Source: Chaenocephalus aceratus
Lineage: Eukaryota; Chordata; Actinopteri; Perciformes; Channichthyidae
Length of the DNA: 64,000 nucleotides
Direction of reading: 5' to 3'
Assembly (NCBI GenBank): GCA_023974075.1
Contig: CM043807.1
Coordinates: 2,505,407-2,569,406 of the forward strand
Part shown: positions 31,059 to 43,213 of the stretch, one piece after another
Numbering within the stretch: position 1 is the first letter of the stretch
How the letters are laid out: the number at the start of each line of letters is the position of its first letter
Made by a program: the position numbers and the translations under genes
Notes under the pieces: model-generated
Seen by the model: only the letters and a program-made list of their open reading frames with translations
Database searches by the model: none
What the model was told of the DNA's origin: nothing

Positions 31059-32943
31059 ATATTTAGACAAATTAGATCTTTTAATTAGCTGGGATTAGCA
31101 GGATCAGGAAATGTTCTAAAGTCCAAAGTGTTCTGTTTTCTGATGTTAGTTGGTGATCTTCCAATTAAAATATTTTCTAAAATCAAGCAAGATTTATTTT
31201 ATTAAAACAAGATGATCCGTCTTTTACAAATACCTAAGCAGCTTAAACTTAAAACTTTATCTGAGATCCAACTCAAAAGAAGATGTTTTCAAGAGAACCT
31301 TGAGATGCATTGTCTAAAAACAAGAACGATATCGCACTGCATTGTTACTGCTCGATGTCTTATCTGAAGTGTAAAGACATAGAAATAAGAGACGTATACT
31401 TGGCAAGATTTCAAGTTTTCACAGTATACTAAAGAAGTGTGAACTCTTTTAACACGTGCAGGTGACACGCTGGTTCTGTGTGGACTCAACCAGACCGACA
31501 GTGCCTGAGAGGCGGTGGTGGAGAGAGTACTCAGAGTCTTTACTCGAGTAAAAGATCCTGCTCACCTTGAGAACTGGCCTCTGTCTCCAGGCTCTCGGAA
31601 CGTTCTACACCACATACAGTAACGACAACACCTTTTGGTTTTATTACCATATCAAAAAATACAAAGAGGCTGAAAAACCCTGTGGAGAGAACGCTTAGTT
31701 GTAGTTTTATAAAAGTGGACTGCGTTCAAATGTTCTGACCCTTGTATCTGCTGGGGGGGGGGGGGGGGGGGGGCTCTCTTATCGTTCATATCACACAAAC
31801 ATCAACAGATCAACAAAACGGTTGAAGTTGAGAGTTGATTCTTGCTCTTAGGATCTGACCAAACAATAACTCCATACAGTCAGTAGCTACATTAAGCATA
31901 GCTCTCTTCATTGGGCTACGAGAGCCCAACGTGCAGACAGATGTTGAACATCAGCCCTAATGATCTGGTGTGAGTCCACTCTCACCCACTCTCACACCAT
32001 TAAACACACTTGCTGTTTCATAAGGCCGGTTTACAAATATGTGATGAGCTCCAACAATTGTCATTATGGTTTCATTCGTCCCAGATGCATTCTGGGACTC
32101 CACCTTTTCCTTTCCGGCTGATCAACTGGTTCAAACATGATGATAATGAACAGCTATTGAACTAAGACATGATATATCTTCCTGTTTAGAACATCCCTGT
32201 GTGACTAATCCTGCTCCAGCTTTCTTTATTAATCAGCATTTGAAAACGTAAGACGATATTCTTCACTTCAGCCGTAACTATGTGAATGTGCCCTCTGTGG
32301 GACGGATACAGGTATTCTGATTCTGAAGCCTGCAAACCATTACTTTTCATCATTTTCCGTTAACCGTTATTTGGTCTTTTCTTGGAGCAACATTTCATTT
32401 CACTCCATCGGTTAACACAGCGAACAGCCAAGTCAATGAGATGTGCTCTTCACCCACATGCAGAGGTCAGATGTTCCCATTTGATCGTGCAGCCGGCCCT
32501 GTGCCCGCCGTGCAGAGCAGATATAACCCTGTATAAACACAGGCTGCGGAGGCTGGGTGAGGACCGAGCCTCCATTAAGGCGGGTAATGCAGCGCGACGC
32601 TGTTTAAACAAGGCTCCTCAGCGGGGCCTGCTGCAGCTCAGCCCCAGCGACTGCTCAGCAGACTGTAATGAGAAGGGAGGGGCTCTGAGGTGGGCGCCTC
32701 CCCACTGAGAACCACATCTGCTCCACATATCTGAGCAAGGACACACAGATGAATGATCTGGGTGGGAGTCACAGTGGGGCCTGAGTGGAACAGTCAGGTG
32801 ATGACATACCTATTCATTTGGCCTCCTCTCCGGCTCTGCTCTCATCACGTGTGCCCAGCAGTGATTCTCTCTAATGGCTTTTAGCAGAGGTGGAATGACC
32901 ATTAGACATCCCTCTCCGTGGGATGCAGCACGCTGGAGGTGTG
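31059..32943. other. Intronic sequence with G homopolymer
   Basis: No gene is recognised. 31753-31773 is a run of about 21 G. 32420-32710 is GC-richer and repeat-free, with a 108-codon open frame that has no recognisable domain. It might be conserved non-coding sequence, but that is untested. Confidence 0.4.
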
Positions 32944-32946
32944 TCG

Positions 32947-33370
32947 AGACAGTGGTAAAGTAACTAAGTACATTTACTCAAGTATTGTACTTACAGTGAT
33001 TACTATTTTGACATATGTGTGCTTGAGTATTTCCGTTGAATGCTACTTAATACTTCTACTCGGCTACATTTCAGAGTACAGAGTACAGTACTTCTAAACT
33101 ACACAGTATTTCAAGTGTCTAAATTGTTCCACATTGACAAGCTAACATACTCATGCCTTTTGGTGTGTAAAAATATGAAATATAATAAACGTCATTATAT
33201 AATTCTGTGTAAACATCCAGCACAACGAGTACTTTTACTTTGGTACTTTTGTACTACTTTATATTATTCTGTAAATGGGACATTGAACAGAATTTGTTCT
33301 TTTACTTGTTGTACTTTCACTATATTTTGATGCAGATACTTTTGTACTTTTTCCAAAGTAACATTTTTAA
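32947..33370. mobile_element. TACT-rich MITE
   Basis: The left end CAGTGGTAAAGTAACTAAGT continues ACATTTACTCAAGTATTGTAC. The right part ends in GCAGATACTTTTGTAC. It is the same family as 1680-2220; the right end and target duplication are not clear. Confidence 0.7.
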
Positions 33371-33825
33371 ATCAGAACTTTGACTTCTCTGAACACAGGA
33401 GAGAAGGATGACATGTGTACAGTTGGTGGCAGCCTTTTACTCAAGATGCTCTTTTAAATAACCTTTCCCTTCTCCCTCTGATTGAGAAGCTACATCTCCT
33501 GCACCAGACACTTGACACTAACATCTATTTCAAACTTAGGGATTCATTTTCGATTTAGATACATGGACTGTGGCTGCTCCACAGCCCTTAATCAACCAAA
33601 TCACTGAGGATATTCCATCAGGTTGATTTCAGTGCTTTCTCTCAAAGGTCATAAAAAGCCACTCTGCGATTTGTAACCAGAAATGTGTTGACTCGCCAGT
33701 TCTGTAAAGTAACACATTTATAAGCTGTTGCCTTGAACAGAATTAATGGTATTTGTCATGCATGGCAAGACAGATTAGTCTTTTTAGCTTCACCGCAGCC
33801 AAGTTTGTGCATCATCCTTCATACA
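33371..33825. other. Intronic sequence, nothing recognised
   Basis: No exon or transposon end could be supported between the TACT-rich MITE and the LINE 3' end. Confidence 0.45.
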
Positions 33826-34689
33826 CTTTATGTCTTTATGTCTTTATTAGGATCCCCATTAGCACTAGCATGAGCATTGGCTATTCTTCCTGGGGTCCTC
33901 ACACACTCAAAACATACATAAACATACATACAACAAAATTAAAACAAAACAGCTCATCATTTCATGCAATTTACAGTGAAATGAAGTGAAACTAAAATGG
34001 TCATCCAATTATCGCCATCCTAAGGCCAAACAAAAGTAAATACAAATAAGTGTACATAATAATATATGCATACATAGCCACAGGCACAGTTCAGATTTAC
34101 TTTGTAATACTTAAATAATTTTTTAGCAACCTTTTGAAATGTACTTGAGAATTTTCCTGAATGATGTGAACCGGTAAAGAGTTCCAGCTGATCATGGCTC
34201 TGGACTGCTCTCTGTCCCATATTTGATTTAGATTTGGGTAATACAAACCTTCCTTCTATTGTATGTCGTGTTTGATAGTTATGTTGTGCATATTGCGCTA
34301 TAAACCTTTGTGATAATATATCTGGTGAGTGAGTCACTGTAAATATTTCTGACAAAATGTAATAACAATATAAGTTTGAACCCTCTGTCTGACAGTTAAC
34401 CGTTTCAGTGTCTCAGCATCTCAGTGACTCTGTTCTGTAGGAGCACTGCAGTGCCACATCGTGCTGCTTATTTTGTGCTACTTGTAGTTTGTTTTTAAAT
34501 CTTTTCAGCAGCACTAGACAGAATAACCAAACATATCAAGCTGCCGACAGAACCAAAGCATCCAAAACTTGTCTACTGACATCCTAGGCAAATATTTTAC
34601 AATTATTTTTACAAGTGACACACCCCTTCCCATTTTTACAATACAACATTATCAATTAGACCAAGATAATTATGATCCAGGGTTATACC

Positions 34690-36963
34690 TAGCAAGTGTG
34701 TCTCCTTAACCTGTTCAATTTCAATATGCTTAAATGTAGTTGCAATTTTGGTTCACCTTTTAACTGATGATTTGATCCTATTAATAACGATTTTGTTTTT
34801 CCGGCATTAAGTACCAACTTATTATTTATGACCCACTCTGATATCAGTAGTAGATCTTTATTCATAACATTTGTCAACTCTCTGTAGTTGATGCTGCATA
34901 ATATATTGTTGAGTCATCTGCATACATTACAATTTTAGCTTTTTATAACACTAATGGTAGGTCATTTGTAAAAATAGAAAATAAAAGTGGTCCCAAACAA
35001 CTACCCTGAGGTACTCCACAGTGACTGTTTTCATTTTTGAGAGACTTCCATTAAAAAAAACAGTTTGACTTTGATTTGTCAGGTAACTTTCTAACCACTT
35101 CAGTGTTTCCAAATGAAACAAACAAAATTCCATATTGTTCCAGCTTGTGTAACAACAAAGAATGGTCAATGACATCAAAAGCAGAACTAAAATCGAGTAG
35201 TACTGCACCCACTAACTTCCTATTATCTAGTTCGCCCTTCCAGTCATCTGTCACTTGTGTTAAAGCGGTGCATGTGGAATGGCCATGTCTATAGCATGTT
35301 GATACACAGTATTAAGTTTGTTACCTTCAAAGTATTTTTGTATTTGATTGAAAATTATTCTCTCCATTATCTTTGCTAATGGTGGTAATAAACTTATTGG
35401 ACGGCTATTTGTACCAGAAAATGTCCAGCTGGATTTTTTGTAAGTGGAATAATTTTTGCTATTTTCCATGCCTGTGGCAAATACATTTATCAATACTCAA
35501 ATGTATAATATGACAGATAGGCTCTGCAACAAAATTAGCAACATATCTAAGAAATGTACCAACTATTATCCACTCCTGGTGGTTTATCATTACATTTACC
35601 TAGTAGACATTCAACATCTGTAATTGTCAATTTTTCTATTTTAAAATGTACACTTCTTATTTTTCATATTAAATCCTTTATTAGAAATGTGGAGTTACTA
35701 TTTATAGTTTGATTCATATTTCTCCTCAAATGTTTTACTTTATCAAGAAAATAATCATTCAGATGATTAGCAATTTGTACTGGTTTTGTCAAAAATGTCC
35801 CTTCCACCTCAAGATATGTTGAGGTGGATTTCGGCTTACGGCCCATCATGTCATTCACTAAACTCCACAGTTTTTTCTTGTCATCCTTTATCTCTTTAAT
35901 TTTATTTCCATAATACAACTGTTTTTTCTTTTTATTTAATGCTGTAACATAATTCCTTAACCTTCTATAAATGTGCCCATCTGACTCATAACTTGATGAG
36001 AGAGCTACATGTTTTGCTTCATCTCTTTGTTTCATTAGATCCCTTAATTCCTCATCTAACCAGGGTGCTCTAAAGTCCCTTACAGTCTGTTTCTAAGTGG
36101 AGCATGTTTATCAATCACCTGCATGAATAACAAATTAAAGACATCAAGAGCATCATCTGGATCGACTTTCTCAAAAACATGTTCCCAACATATCTTTTGA
36201 ACATCCTGTATAAATGACTCTTCACTCAAATATTTCATTGATCTCCTCACAATTACTTTTGGTCCAGCTTTTGGCACCTTTGTCTTTCTCACGATAATTA
36301 TTAAATTATGATCAGAACACCCTACTGGAACTGATGAACCTGAGAACATACATGGCTAAAATTAGTAAATATATGATCAATACAAGTTGCACTTATTGAC
36401 CCATCTTTCTTGATGCATATCCTGTAGGTTTAGTCACCATTTGTACCAAGTTACATGTATTAATTATTGTCTGCAGCTTGTTTTTAAGGGCACAGTGCAA
36501 CATATTCCAGTCAATATTTAAATCTCCGATAAAATAAATCTCTCTGTCAAGATCACAAACTTTGTCTAACATTTCACATAATTTGTCTAAATAAGTTAGG
36601 TTTGCATTTGGAGGTCTGTAACAACATCCTACCAACAAAGGTTTCAAGTGAGGTAAGTTAATTTGCAACCAAAGTACTTCAATATCAGCAGACATCAAAT
36701 CATATCTCACTTTAGCTGGTATTTGCTTTTGAATGTATACTGCCACCCCACCTCCACATGCATTCCTGTCCTTTCTAAATATTCTATATCCATCAATATC
36801 CACTGCAGTGTCATTAAATGTGTCATCTAAGTGAGTTTCAGATATTGCTAACAAATGAATACCACATGATAATATCTCCTCTATCTCAGACACTTTATTT
36901 CTTAAACTACATATATTTATGTGAGCCAATTTAAAACCCTTTACTTGGTAACTTATTCAACAT
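34690..36963 (-). pseudogene. LINE ORF2: APE endonuclease plus reverse transcriptase
   Basis: An ATG at 36961-36963 is followed, after a 1-base shift, by HINICSLRNKV. Endonuclease signature residues are all visible: N in INICSLRN, E in ISETH, the CCYRPPN motif, D and N in GDLNIDW, and GCSDHNL. A frame shift lies near 36395. A linker with LRNYVTALNKKKKQLYYGNK leads to RT motifs: LLDFSSAFDVIDHSLLL (35170-35215), GPLLFLIFTNDLP-like sequence near 34960-35000, MYADDST (about 34910-34930) and WVINNKLVLNAGKTK. The catalytic YADD is intact. At least four frame shifts and stops separate the blocks, so no full protein can be made. Confidence 0.9.
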
Positions 36964-37497
36964 TAAGATGGCAATTTAAATGTTATCTCTTTGTCACTTC
37001 CTATCAAAATGAGAGCTGAACTAAAACATACATGTAACACAATTTCAACCACACACACCATCACATACATAACCCAACATTTATCTGCACATAGATTGCT
37101 ATAAATGTGCATACTCACTCGCTCAATTAGACGAGCTTCACGGTAGCTCCCAAACATTTTTAAATTATAGTATGAAATATATTCATGGTAATGTCTCGCA
37201 ACACTAGATCTAATCAATACATCACAATTACATTTTAGGAGGAATAAACAACAATAGAGACAAGTTGAAATTTGTCTCTATTCAAAATCTAATAAACATA
37301 AATTCATACTCGCAGATGATGAAGTAAATAACTTCAAATAAATGAGTAGATAACTCATCGACCAGTGAATATTGGCCTACAAGAAAATAAAACAATTGTG
37401 GAGATCACCAAAACTGCAACAATTCCCATTTTCATAATACAATTAATTTCTTCTCCTATATGTATAATCATACCATCGATCAGGTCCTGTCAATCAG

Positions 37498-38312
37498 TCA
37501 TTTCCCACCTTCATTTCTGGTTTGAGCTGAAACCGGGCTTATCACTGTTTTATAGAAACGCTCAGCTTCACTACAGTCCCGATAAAGTTTGGTTTGTCCA
37601 TTGAAGGTTACGATGAGCGTTGCGGGGAACAATAGTCCATACCTCACCTCAGCAGGCGCAGCTTCATCCTGACGTCATTGAATAGGGCTCTCTTCCTGGC
37701 AACATCCGGAGTAATATCAGGAAATATCTTCACTCGCACGTCACGGAAAAAGAAATCTCTCCCTTGCTTCTTGCCAGCTTCAAGATAGCTTCCTTAGCTT
37801 GATATCTCTGCATAGTGACAATCATAGGTCTGGGTCTCAAATCAGTCCCCTGCCCAATCCTGTATGCAATCTCCACTGCCGGTTCACATGAGAGCTCACT
37901 TCCGAACACCTCCTTTAACAGTTTGTCCACAAAGGCAATGGCCGTTTTCAGTCCAATCACACGTGGATTAAACTTTCTGCTGTGAATCTCCATCCTCTCT
38001 ATTTTGTCTTTGAACTCTTTGTTTTTCCTTCATTAGATTGCCATTTGCGGTTTCGAGTATAGCAACCTACAATCCTGTCGGTTTATCCCCTCCTCCATAT
38101 CACCGAGCTTTCTTGACAACATGAGTCAAGTTCTCCCTTAAAGCATCAAGCTGCGGCTGGAATTTCTCGAAAGCAGCCCTATCTCCTCTCTCACCCCCCT
38201 CTCTCCCCCTCTCTCCTCCCCCCTCAGAAGCAGCCCCTATCTCCTCTCTTATTATGGAGCGTATTAGTACCGCCAGCTCCGAGTGGCTCACCTGTGAGGC
38301 CCCGCTCTCCAT
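37498..38312 (-). pseudogene. LINE ORF1, L1-type (coiled coil, RRM, C-terminal domain)
   Basis: The start codon at 38310-38312 gives MESGASQVSHSELAVLIRS, then a Gly/Glu/Arg-rich insert and a heptad-like helical stretch. After a frame shift near 38100 comes SRKFNPRVIGLKT and RPRPMIVTMQRYQAKEAIL, which match the RRM of L1-type ORF1 proteins (Transposase_22). The C-terminal block KIFPDITPDVARKRALFNDV and LLFPATLIVTFNGQTKLY follows in a third frame, and the stop is at 37498. Such proteins bind the element RNA as trimers. Three frame blocks show it is inactive. Confidence 0.82.
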
Positions 38313-38440
38313 GGCTTCTCCTCTGCTGCTTGTGTGTCACTCACTCCCGAAAGACCGCTGCTCTCATTCGATGGCACTTTAGCCTTTTTGTTTGGTTTCT
38401 TCGGTGGCGTTACATTCCCCACATCGTATTTCGCTATAAA

Positions 38441-39834
38441 CTTTGAGTGATCAACTTGCTCATCTGATCATAACCTGATTTCTCAAAAGTTTGCTACGGG
38501 AGCTACACGCTCTCAGACTTCACACACAACTTCCACGCATGAGCCTGGATGGTGAGTACTCTCTATTGAACACTCTCCTTGCTGTGAACGTCCTGACTGC
38601 ACCAGCCTCTGCATAGCAATGAGCGGCTGAATCAATGGCAGTGTGAGGCAGCTGAAATGATGATATTATCTACAAGCGGGCAATTGTTCTAATCCAAATC
38701 AATCAATCAGAAAGTAGTTTCCACACGGTGTGACTCAATCACTGCACCTGTCAGACTCACTGTGGTTAGACATTTCTTAAACTATTGAATGCTGTGCTAA
38801 ATTAAAAAGGCTTTTTAACTGACTGTAGCTCTGAATATCAGTGACGGATAATAATCAGAAATTGTCAAACAAAAAAAGCCCCACTTACTATTTGATGGAG
38901 ATGTTGCAGAAGTTCAGACTTTAAAGGGTTTATCACCCAATTTAAAGTGGACCTATTATGCTATATTTGAAAAATATATTATTATATACGGTAACACTTT
39001 ATATTAAGGTACACAAATTAACCATCAACTAGTTGTTAATTAACATGCATATTAGCAGTATATTGGCTCTTTTTTAGTAATTATAAAACACTTATTAATG
39101 CCTTATTCTACATGACCATATTCTACAAGTAATAAGACATTAGTTGAGAGTTTTTCCTCAATAACCCTCTAATTAGTGCTGATTTATTGCAAGTAAGGAA
39201 GTTGTTGTACATGAGTTTGGGTCTTAACATGCGCTGCTCAATATGGGCCTAATAAGGCAGTAGTACCACAAGAATAGTAATTCTCCCATAATAACACTTA
39301 ACAAATATGACCTATTCTTATGTAACAAGACATTAAACTATAAGTGTTAATTGTGTCTAAATAACTCAAAATTAGGTATTTATATCTGAGAACATGTTCC
39401 CTATTTTAAAGTGAAGTCTTGCTCATAACCGATAAGCTAGTAGTTTGACTCTAATTGACCTGAACAGGTTCCCTACTCTAAAGTTGCCTCCTCTTCACAC
39501 TTTGTAAATACATACAACTACTGAAATGAACCTCAACAGTACATGAACAAAGTAGGCACACGTTGAAATATCAGTTTTATTAATGAACCACTAAAGAGAG
39601 GTTCAGACACATACCAACACATGTCAAGTTTCTCCAAGGCTGAGGACACATAATGCAGCCTGTACTTTTTAATAAAAACAGATTTTTTTACAGATGTTAT
39701 GTATTTGTGATCCTACTGTGTGACCTGCTTGTATGTACTTACACAATAGGTGTACTGTTCTCTCTATGTGTTGTATTGTCTCAATGTGAACATAGATTAA
39801 ACCAGGGCTGCCAACATTTGAGTTCAGCTTGGAG
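38441..39834. other. Intronic sequence with dispersed-repeat character
   Basis: 38950-38990 (AAAGTGGACCTATTATGCTA) and 38988-39480 (GGTAACACTTTATATTAAGG and following) resemble widespread fish repeats, but I could not define termini. No gene is recognised. Confidence 0.4.
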
Positions 39835-40260
39835 CAGTGGTTGCGTTAGACTTTTTCGTTGTCCGTCATGTTGACGGACAGGATCGTAACATTTCCGTCA
39901 TAATCCATTATTATCCGTCATTTTATTTTTCATGTTTTAATGATGAGATGAGACCTATTTAATATTTATGTTCGGGTACTGAGCAGCAAATGTTCATTCA
40001 TTCATGTTTTAATGATTCATACAGAACTTTTAAGGGCATGGAGAAACAAAAAGATGAACAGAGACACCGACCGTGTGGTCACTTTTCATGTCAACACGAA
40101 CATGAATGATTTATTTTTTCCTGCACTGACAGCACTGCAGAGGGGGGAGGCCGCTAAAAACACCGCAACCATTGTGCCTAAACAGGCAAATATGAACAAT
40201 GCCATCGTTTTAAATGAGACAATTACAATCAGAATATGAACAAAAAATGTACAAGAACAA
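39835..40260. mobile_element. hAT left end, relative of 18872-19760
   Basis: CAGTGGTTGCGTTAGACTTT then CGTTGTCCGTCATGTTGACG parallels the left end of the hAT at 18872, including the CCGTCA/TGACGG motifs. No matching right terminus was found before the LTR fragment at 40550, so it is truncated or its right end is diverged. Confidence 0.65.
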
Positions 40261-40549
40261 CTCAATTGATCTGCTGTAGCCTAGCCTGAACGCTGATTTC
40301 TGCGGACATTGTGTCCGCTTCACCGTGAAGAGCCTCCGCCGACGGCGAGCATGCCAAGCTAGCCTGTCGGAGCAGGACCCCCCATGTCCACTGACCTGCC
40401 GGCCGGCAGTCAAGACGCGGGGGCGTCCGCCGCAGAGAGTGAACCCCTCTCCGTGTTGGTCTGGGGCTCATTATCCGCGATGGCTGCAGAACCGGAATCC
40501 CGCGCTGTCATGTCTAGGAAACTAATAGTGAAAGTTTATTCTTTATGTT
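40261..40549. other. GC-rich block of unknown origin
   Basis: This is CpG-richer than the surroundings (CCGCCGACGGCGAGC, GCCGGCCGGCAG). It could be the remainder of the hAT element begun at 39835 or of its transposase 5' region. No motif was recognised. Confidence 0.3.
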
Positions 40550-40757
40550 AGTTTTGTCATGTCCCTTTGCCCTGTGCTTTATGTTTATTCCCTTAATTAA
40601 TCATCCCTCTCATTTCAGGCCTCCACGCTCCCCGCCCCCTTCTGTCTCCTACGTCCTTGATTGTTTTCCCCGCCCTGATTGTTTCCACCTGTGTCCCCTT
40701 TACCTGTGTATATATTGTGGTAGCTTCCTCCTGTTCATTGTCAGTTCGTTGTCTTAC
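40550..40757 (+). mobile_element. Gypsy-like LTR fragment
   Basis: The segment has the look of a teleost gypsy LTR U3/R region: CCTGATTGTTTCCACCTGTG, a TATA-like GTGTATATATTG near 40707, then TCATTGTCAGTTCGTTGTC. Termini and a duplication are not seen. It directly abuts the DIRS coding sequence, so it may instead be a DIRS 5' region. Confidence 0.4.
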
Positions 40758-40758
40758 T

Positions 40759-41124
40759 ATGACCCACGTGGAGGATGTGCTGGATATGCCCATCGTTCCC
40801 GAGGGAATTTTCGGCTCCGCTCTCACCTCCATGCAAAGGAGGTGTGAGTCGAAAAAGAAGGAGGATGAGGCACTCCACCTCTGCCTCCCTCGAAGGGTCC
40901 AGCCGCTGCCTTCGCAGCAGCAGTCCTTCGCAGCCCAAGCTGCCTCGAACCCTGCTCGGTTTAAAACACCGAAGACACTGAGGTCGCAGCCCGCCCCGAG
41001 TCCCCAGCCCAGGCTGGAGACGAGGGCGAGCTGGCCTAGAAATTCTCCGGTTCCGGCTGCAGCTCAGGCGCAGCCAACCCAGAATTTCGGTCAGCAGTCG
41101 AGGAAGAAGAAGCGAGCGGCGTGA
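40759..41124 (+). pseudogene. DIRS gag-like C-terminal fragment
   Basis: The open frame from ATG at 40759 starts MTHVEDVLDMPIVPEG, continues with a proline/glutamine-rich segment and ends QQSRKKKRAA with a basic tail before TGA. Proline-rich, basic C-termini are usual for DIRS gag-like ORF1. Only about 120 residues remain, so the N-terminal capsid-like part is missing or lies in a broken frame upstream. The opposite-strand open frame at 40741-41166 is a shadow. Confidence 0.6.
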
Positions 41125-41217
41125 CAGCCCCTCCTTCTCCCCTCTGTGACAGAGCTGGAAGTCCACGGTTCCCCAGCTCTAAATGTGTTCCCGCCGCCTC
41201 GAGAGATGCCTCAACAC

Positions 41218-42226
41218 TAGTGCTGCGTACCTGGACTCACATTCAGGTTCAGGTCCGGACTCAAGTCCAGAGGTTCAGGTTCAGGTCCGGACTTATAAGT
41301 CCGGACCTGAACCCATGGCTTGTGTCAAGTTGTGTGAGTAACTAAAGTGAACTTATTGTGAGCTAATTATCAATTGAAAATTAACAATAATCAACTCAAA
41401 TTCAAACTCGTCAGGTTTATTGTGTTCCCTTACAACTTGTGTCTACATTTCTCTACAAAGTAAAAATGGAAAAAAAACACTTTTTGCCACTTAGTCTACA
41501 AATGACTTATGACAGCAACTGCAGTGAACTACTACAAAGTTCAAACATGTATTTCATTTACCAAACTAAAGTAACCAAACAGTCCCTGAGCTGACTGAGC
41601 CTAAATCCCTAAAACGTTGCTGAAAGGTAGAGTGTAGAGTAGACTATACGCATTACACTGTTACACACCTACTATACAGTAGGCTACACTGTAGTGACTG
41701 TACAGTCAGAGTGTACTGTACTGTCTGTGCACCATGTATTTTCTACAACTCTACATGTGTACATTATACAGTACATACTACATACATAGTGATGTACATG
41801 CATACTGTTAGAAATTAAAATCAATGTTGATATGTAATTTTGAATTAAATACACTATTTAATTTAAATCAGTTTTATTCTGAAAAAACCGGAAGTTCACA
41901 CTATTAACTTATTACTTTTATTCTGAAAATGCTTCACTTCCGGTTAGCATTAGCATGTGGCGAAATTCTACGTTTTCAAACCGTGAATCGAAGGTGAAAT
42001 GACATGTGATGTTGCACACTGAGCACACTGGGATTAGCACTCATTTATTGACGCTGAATAACGTTTATCAGGGAATGTTTAAATAACCACAGACACCAGA
42101 ATATACGTAAGTGCTAGTTTTTTTGCGAGTCCAAGTACCGGTTCCCGACGTTCCGGTTTTAACCGGACTTGAACCGAAACTTTTTACAAGTCCAGTACCG
42201 GTTCGGCGTACCGGTACGCAGCACTA
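41218..42226. mobile_element. 1.0-kb hAT-type element nested in the DIRS
   Basis: The ends TAGTGCTGCGTACC and GGTACGCAGCACTA are perfect 14-bp inverses. Both flanks carry the perfect 8-bp duplication CTCAACAC (41210-41217, 42227-42234). Subterminal repeats of CAGGTCCGGA and TACCGGT motifs lie near both ends, as expected for transposase-binding sites. No transposase is encoded. From 41806 the interior shares TGTTAGAAATTAAAATCAAT and further blocks with the solo LTR at 52154, suggesting a captured LTR fragment. Confidence 0.95.
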
Positions 42227-42344
42227 CTCAACACCATCCTCAAGTCCGCACAAACACATGTCACACATTGGTTGATTTTTCTGTCATAAAACGTTCTCAC
42301 TACTAGAAAAAAGGGCTATATCTATTGTACCCACCGAGCAGAGT

Positions 42345-43196
42345 CAGGGCGGCTTCTATTCCAAGTACTTCCTCGTTCCCAAACGGGGAGGGAACGGAAT
42401 TCGGCCAATACTTGATTTGAGGGCTCTGAACAAATATCTAAAAAGATATAAGTTCAGAATGCTCACTCACACATCTCTGCTGCGGCTCGTGCGATAAGAC
42501 GACTGGTTCACATCAGTCGACCTGAAAGATGCGTATTTTCACATCCCAGTATATTATCCACACAGGAAATATCTGAGATTCGCATTTCAGGGGATCTGTT
42601 ATGAATACAGAGTACTCCCCTTCGGTCTGTCTCTCAGTCCAAGGGTGTTTGTACGATATACGGAAGCCGCGATAGCCCCGTTAAGACAACAGGGTATTCG
42701 CCTGGCGACCTACCTAGACGACTGGCTGCTTCCCGCACAGTCGGAGCAGGAGGCTGTTACGCAGACAAATGTCCTCGTAAAGCACCTGCTCAACCTGGGT
42801 TTCATAATAAACACAGAGAAGAGCATGTTGTGCCCCGCGCAGACTATACTCTTCCTGGGTTTACGCCAGAACTCGGTGCCATGGCGCGCGGAGAGTGATG
42901 GTTACTGTGAAATGCGTAATGGCACTGCGCCACTGGCTGCACCCGACTTTTCTAGTACGGGGCGTGCCTATGGGTGCTGTCCTTTCACGGAAAGTGGTCA
43001 CCACGGACGCATGTCTGACAGGTTGGGGAGGTATTTATGAAGGTTGCCCGGTGAGGGGTCTCTGGAGCAGAGACCTCCAGCGGGCGCACATAAATTACCT
43101 GGAGCTTTTAGCGGTGTTTCTCACCCTAAAACGCTTTCTGCCTTTCCTCAGGGGACATCACGTCCTCGTGAGGACAGACAATACGACCACAATATC
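42345..43196 (+). pseudogene. DIRS reverse transcriptase and RNase H fragment
   Basis: From about 42345 the frame reads GFYSKYFLVPKRGGNGIRPI, LDLRALNKYLK, then a TAA at about 42497, then FTSVDLKDAYFHIPVYYP, LPFGLSLSP and the catalytic TYLDDWLL (about 42700-42730), LGFIINTEKS. After a frame shift near 42890 the RNase H follows with VVTTDACLTGWGGIYEG, HINYLELLAVFLTLKRFLPF and VLVRTDNTTTISYI. The one internal stop and one shift make it inactive. The palm motif YLDD rather than YADD fits DIRS/LTR-type RT. Confidence 0.9.
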
Positions 43197-43213
43197 GTAT
43201 ATTATGTATATTA

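Larger units (their letters stand above)
33826..38440 (-). mobile_element. Nearly full-length, decayed LINE with L1-type ORF1 and EN/RT ORF2
   Basis: This is the most complete retrotransposon here. On the minus strand it reads 5' region (about 38440), ORF1 (38312-37498), spacer, ORF2 endonuclease (36963-36080) and RT (36040-34690). A 3'UTR then ends CTAATGGGGATCCTAATAAA followed by tandem GACATAAA units at 33826-33850. The short tandem 3' tail in place of poly(A) fits the CR1/L2 group. All domain types of a two-ORF LINE are present but broken by several frame shifts. The 5' boundary is approximate. Confidence 0.88.
40759..43196 (+). mobile_element. DIRS-type retroelement (YR retrotransposon), truncated
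   Basis: The element keeps a gag-like C-terminal region (40759-41124), reverse transcriptase (about 42345-42880) and RNase H (about 42895-43195). The tyrosine recombinase and right terminal repeat are absent because the sequence switches to a LINE at about 43200. A 1.0-kb hAT derivative (41218-42226) splits it between gag and RT. The RT/RNase H order and motif wording (VDLKDAYFHIPV, YLDDWLL, TDACLTGWG, LVRTDNTTT) are characteristic of fish DIRS1 elements. Confidence 0.88.

Noticed and set aside
32382..32708. 108-codon frame in GC-richer sequence
   Set aside because: No known domain, no splice sites and no conserved-looking motif; kept only as a possible non-coding block.
40741..41166. 141-codon minus-strand frame
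   Set aside because: It is a shadow of the DIRS gag-like frame on the + strand.
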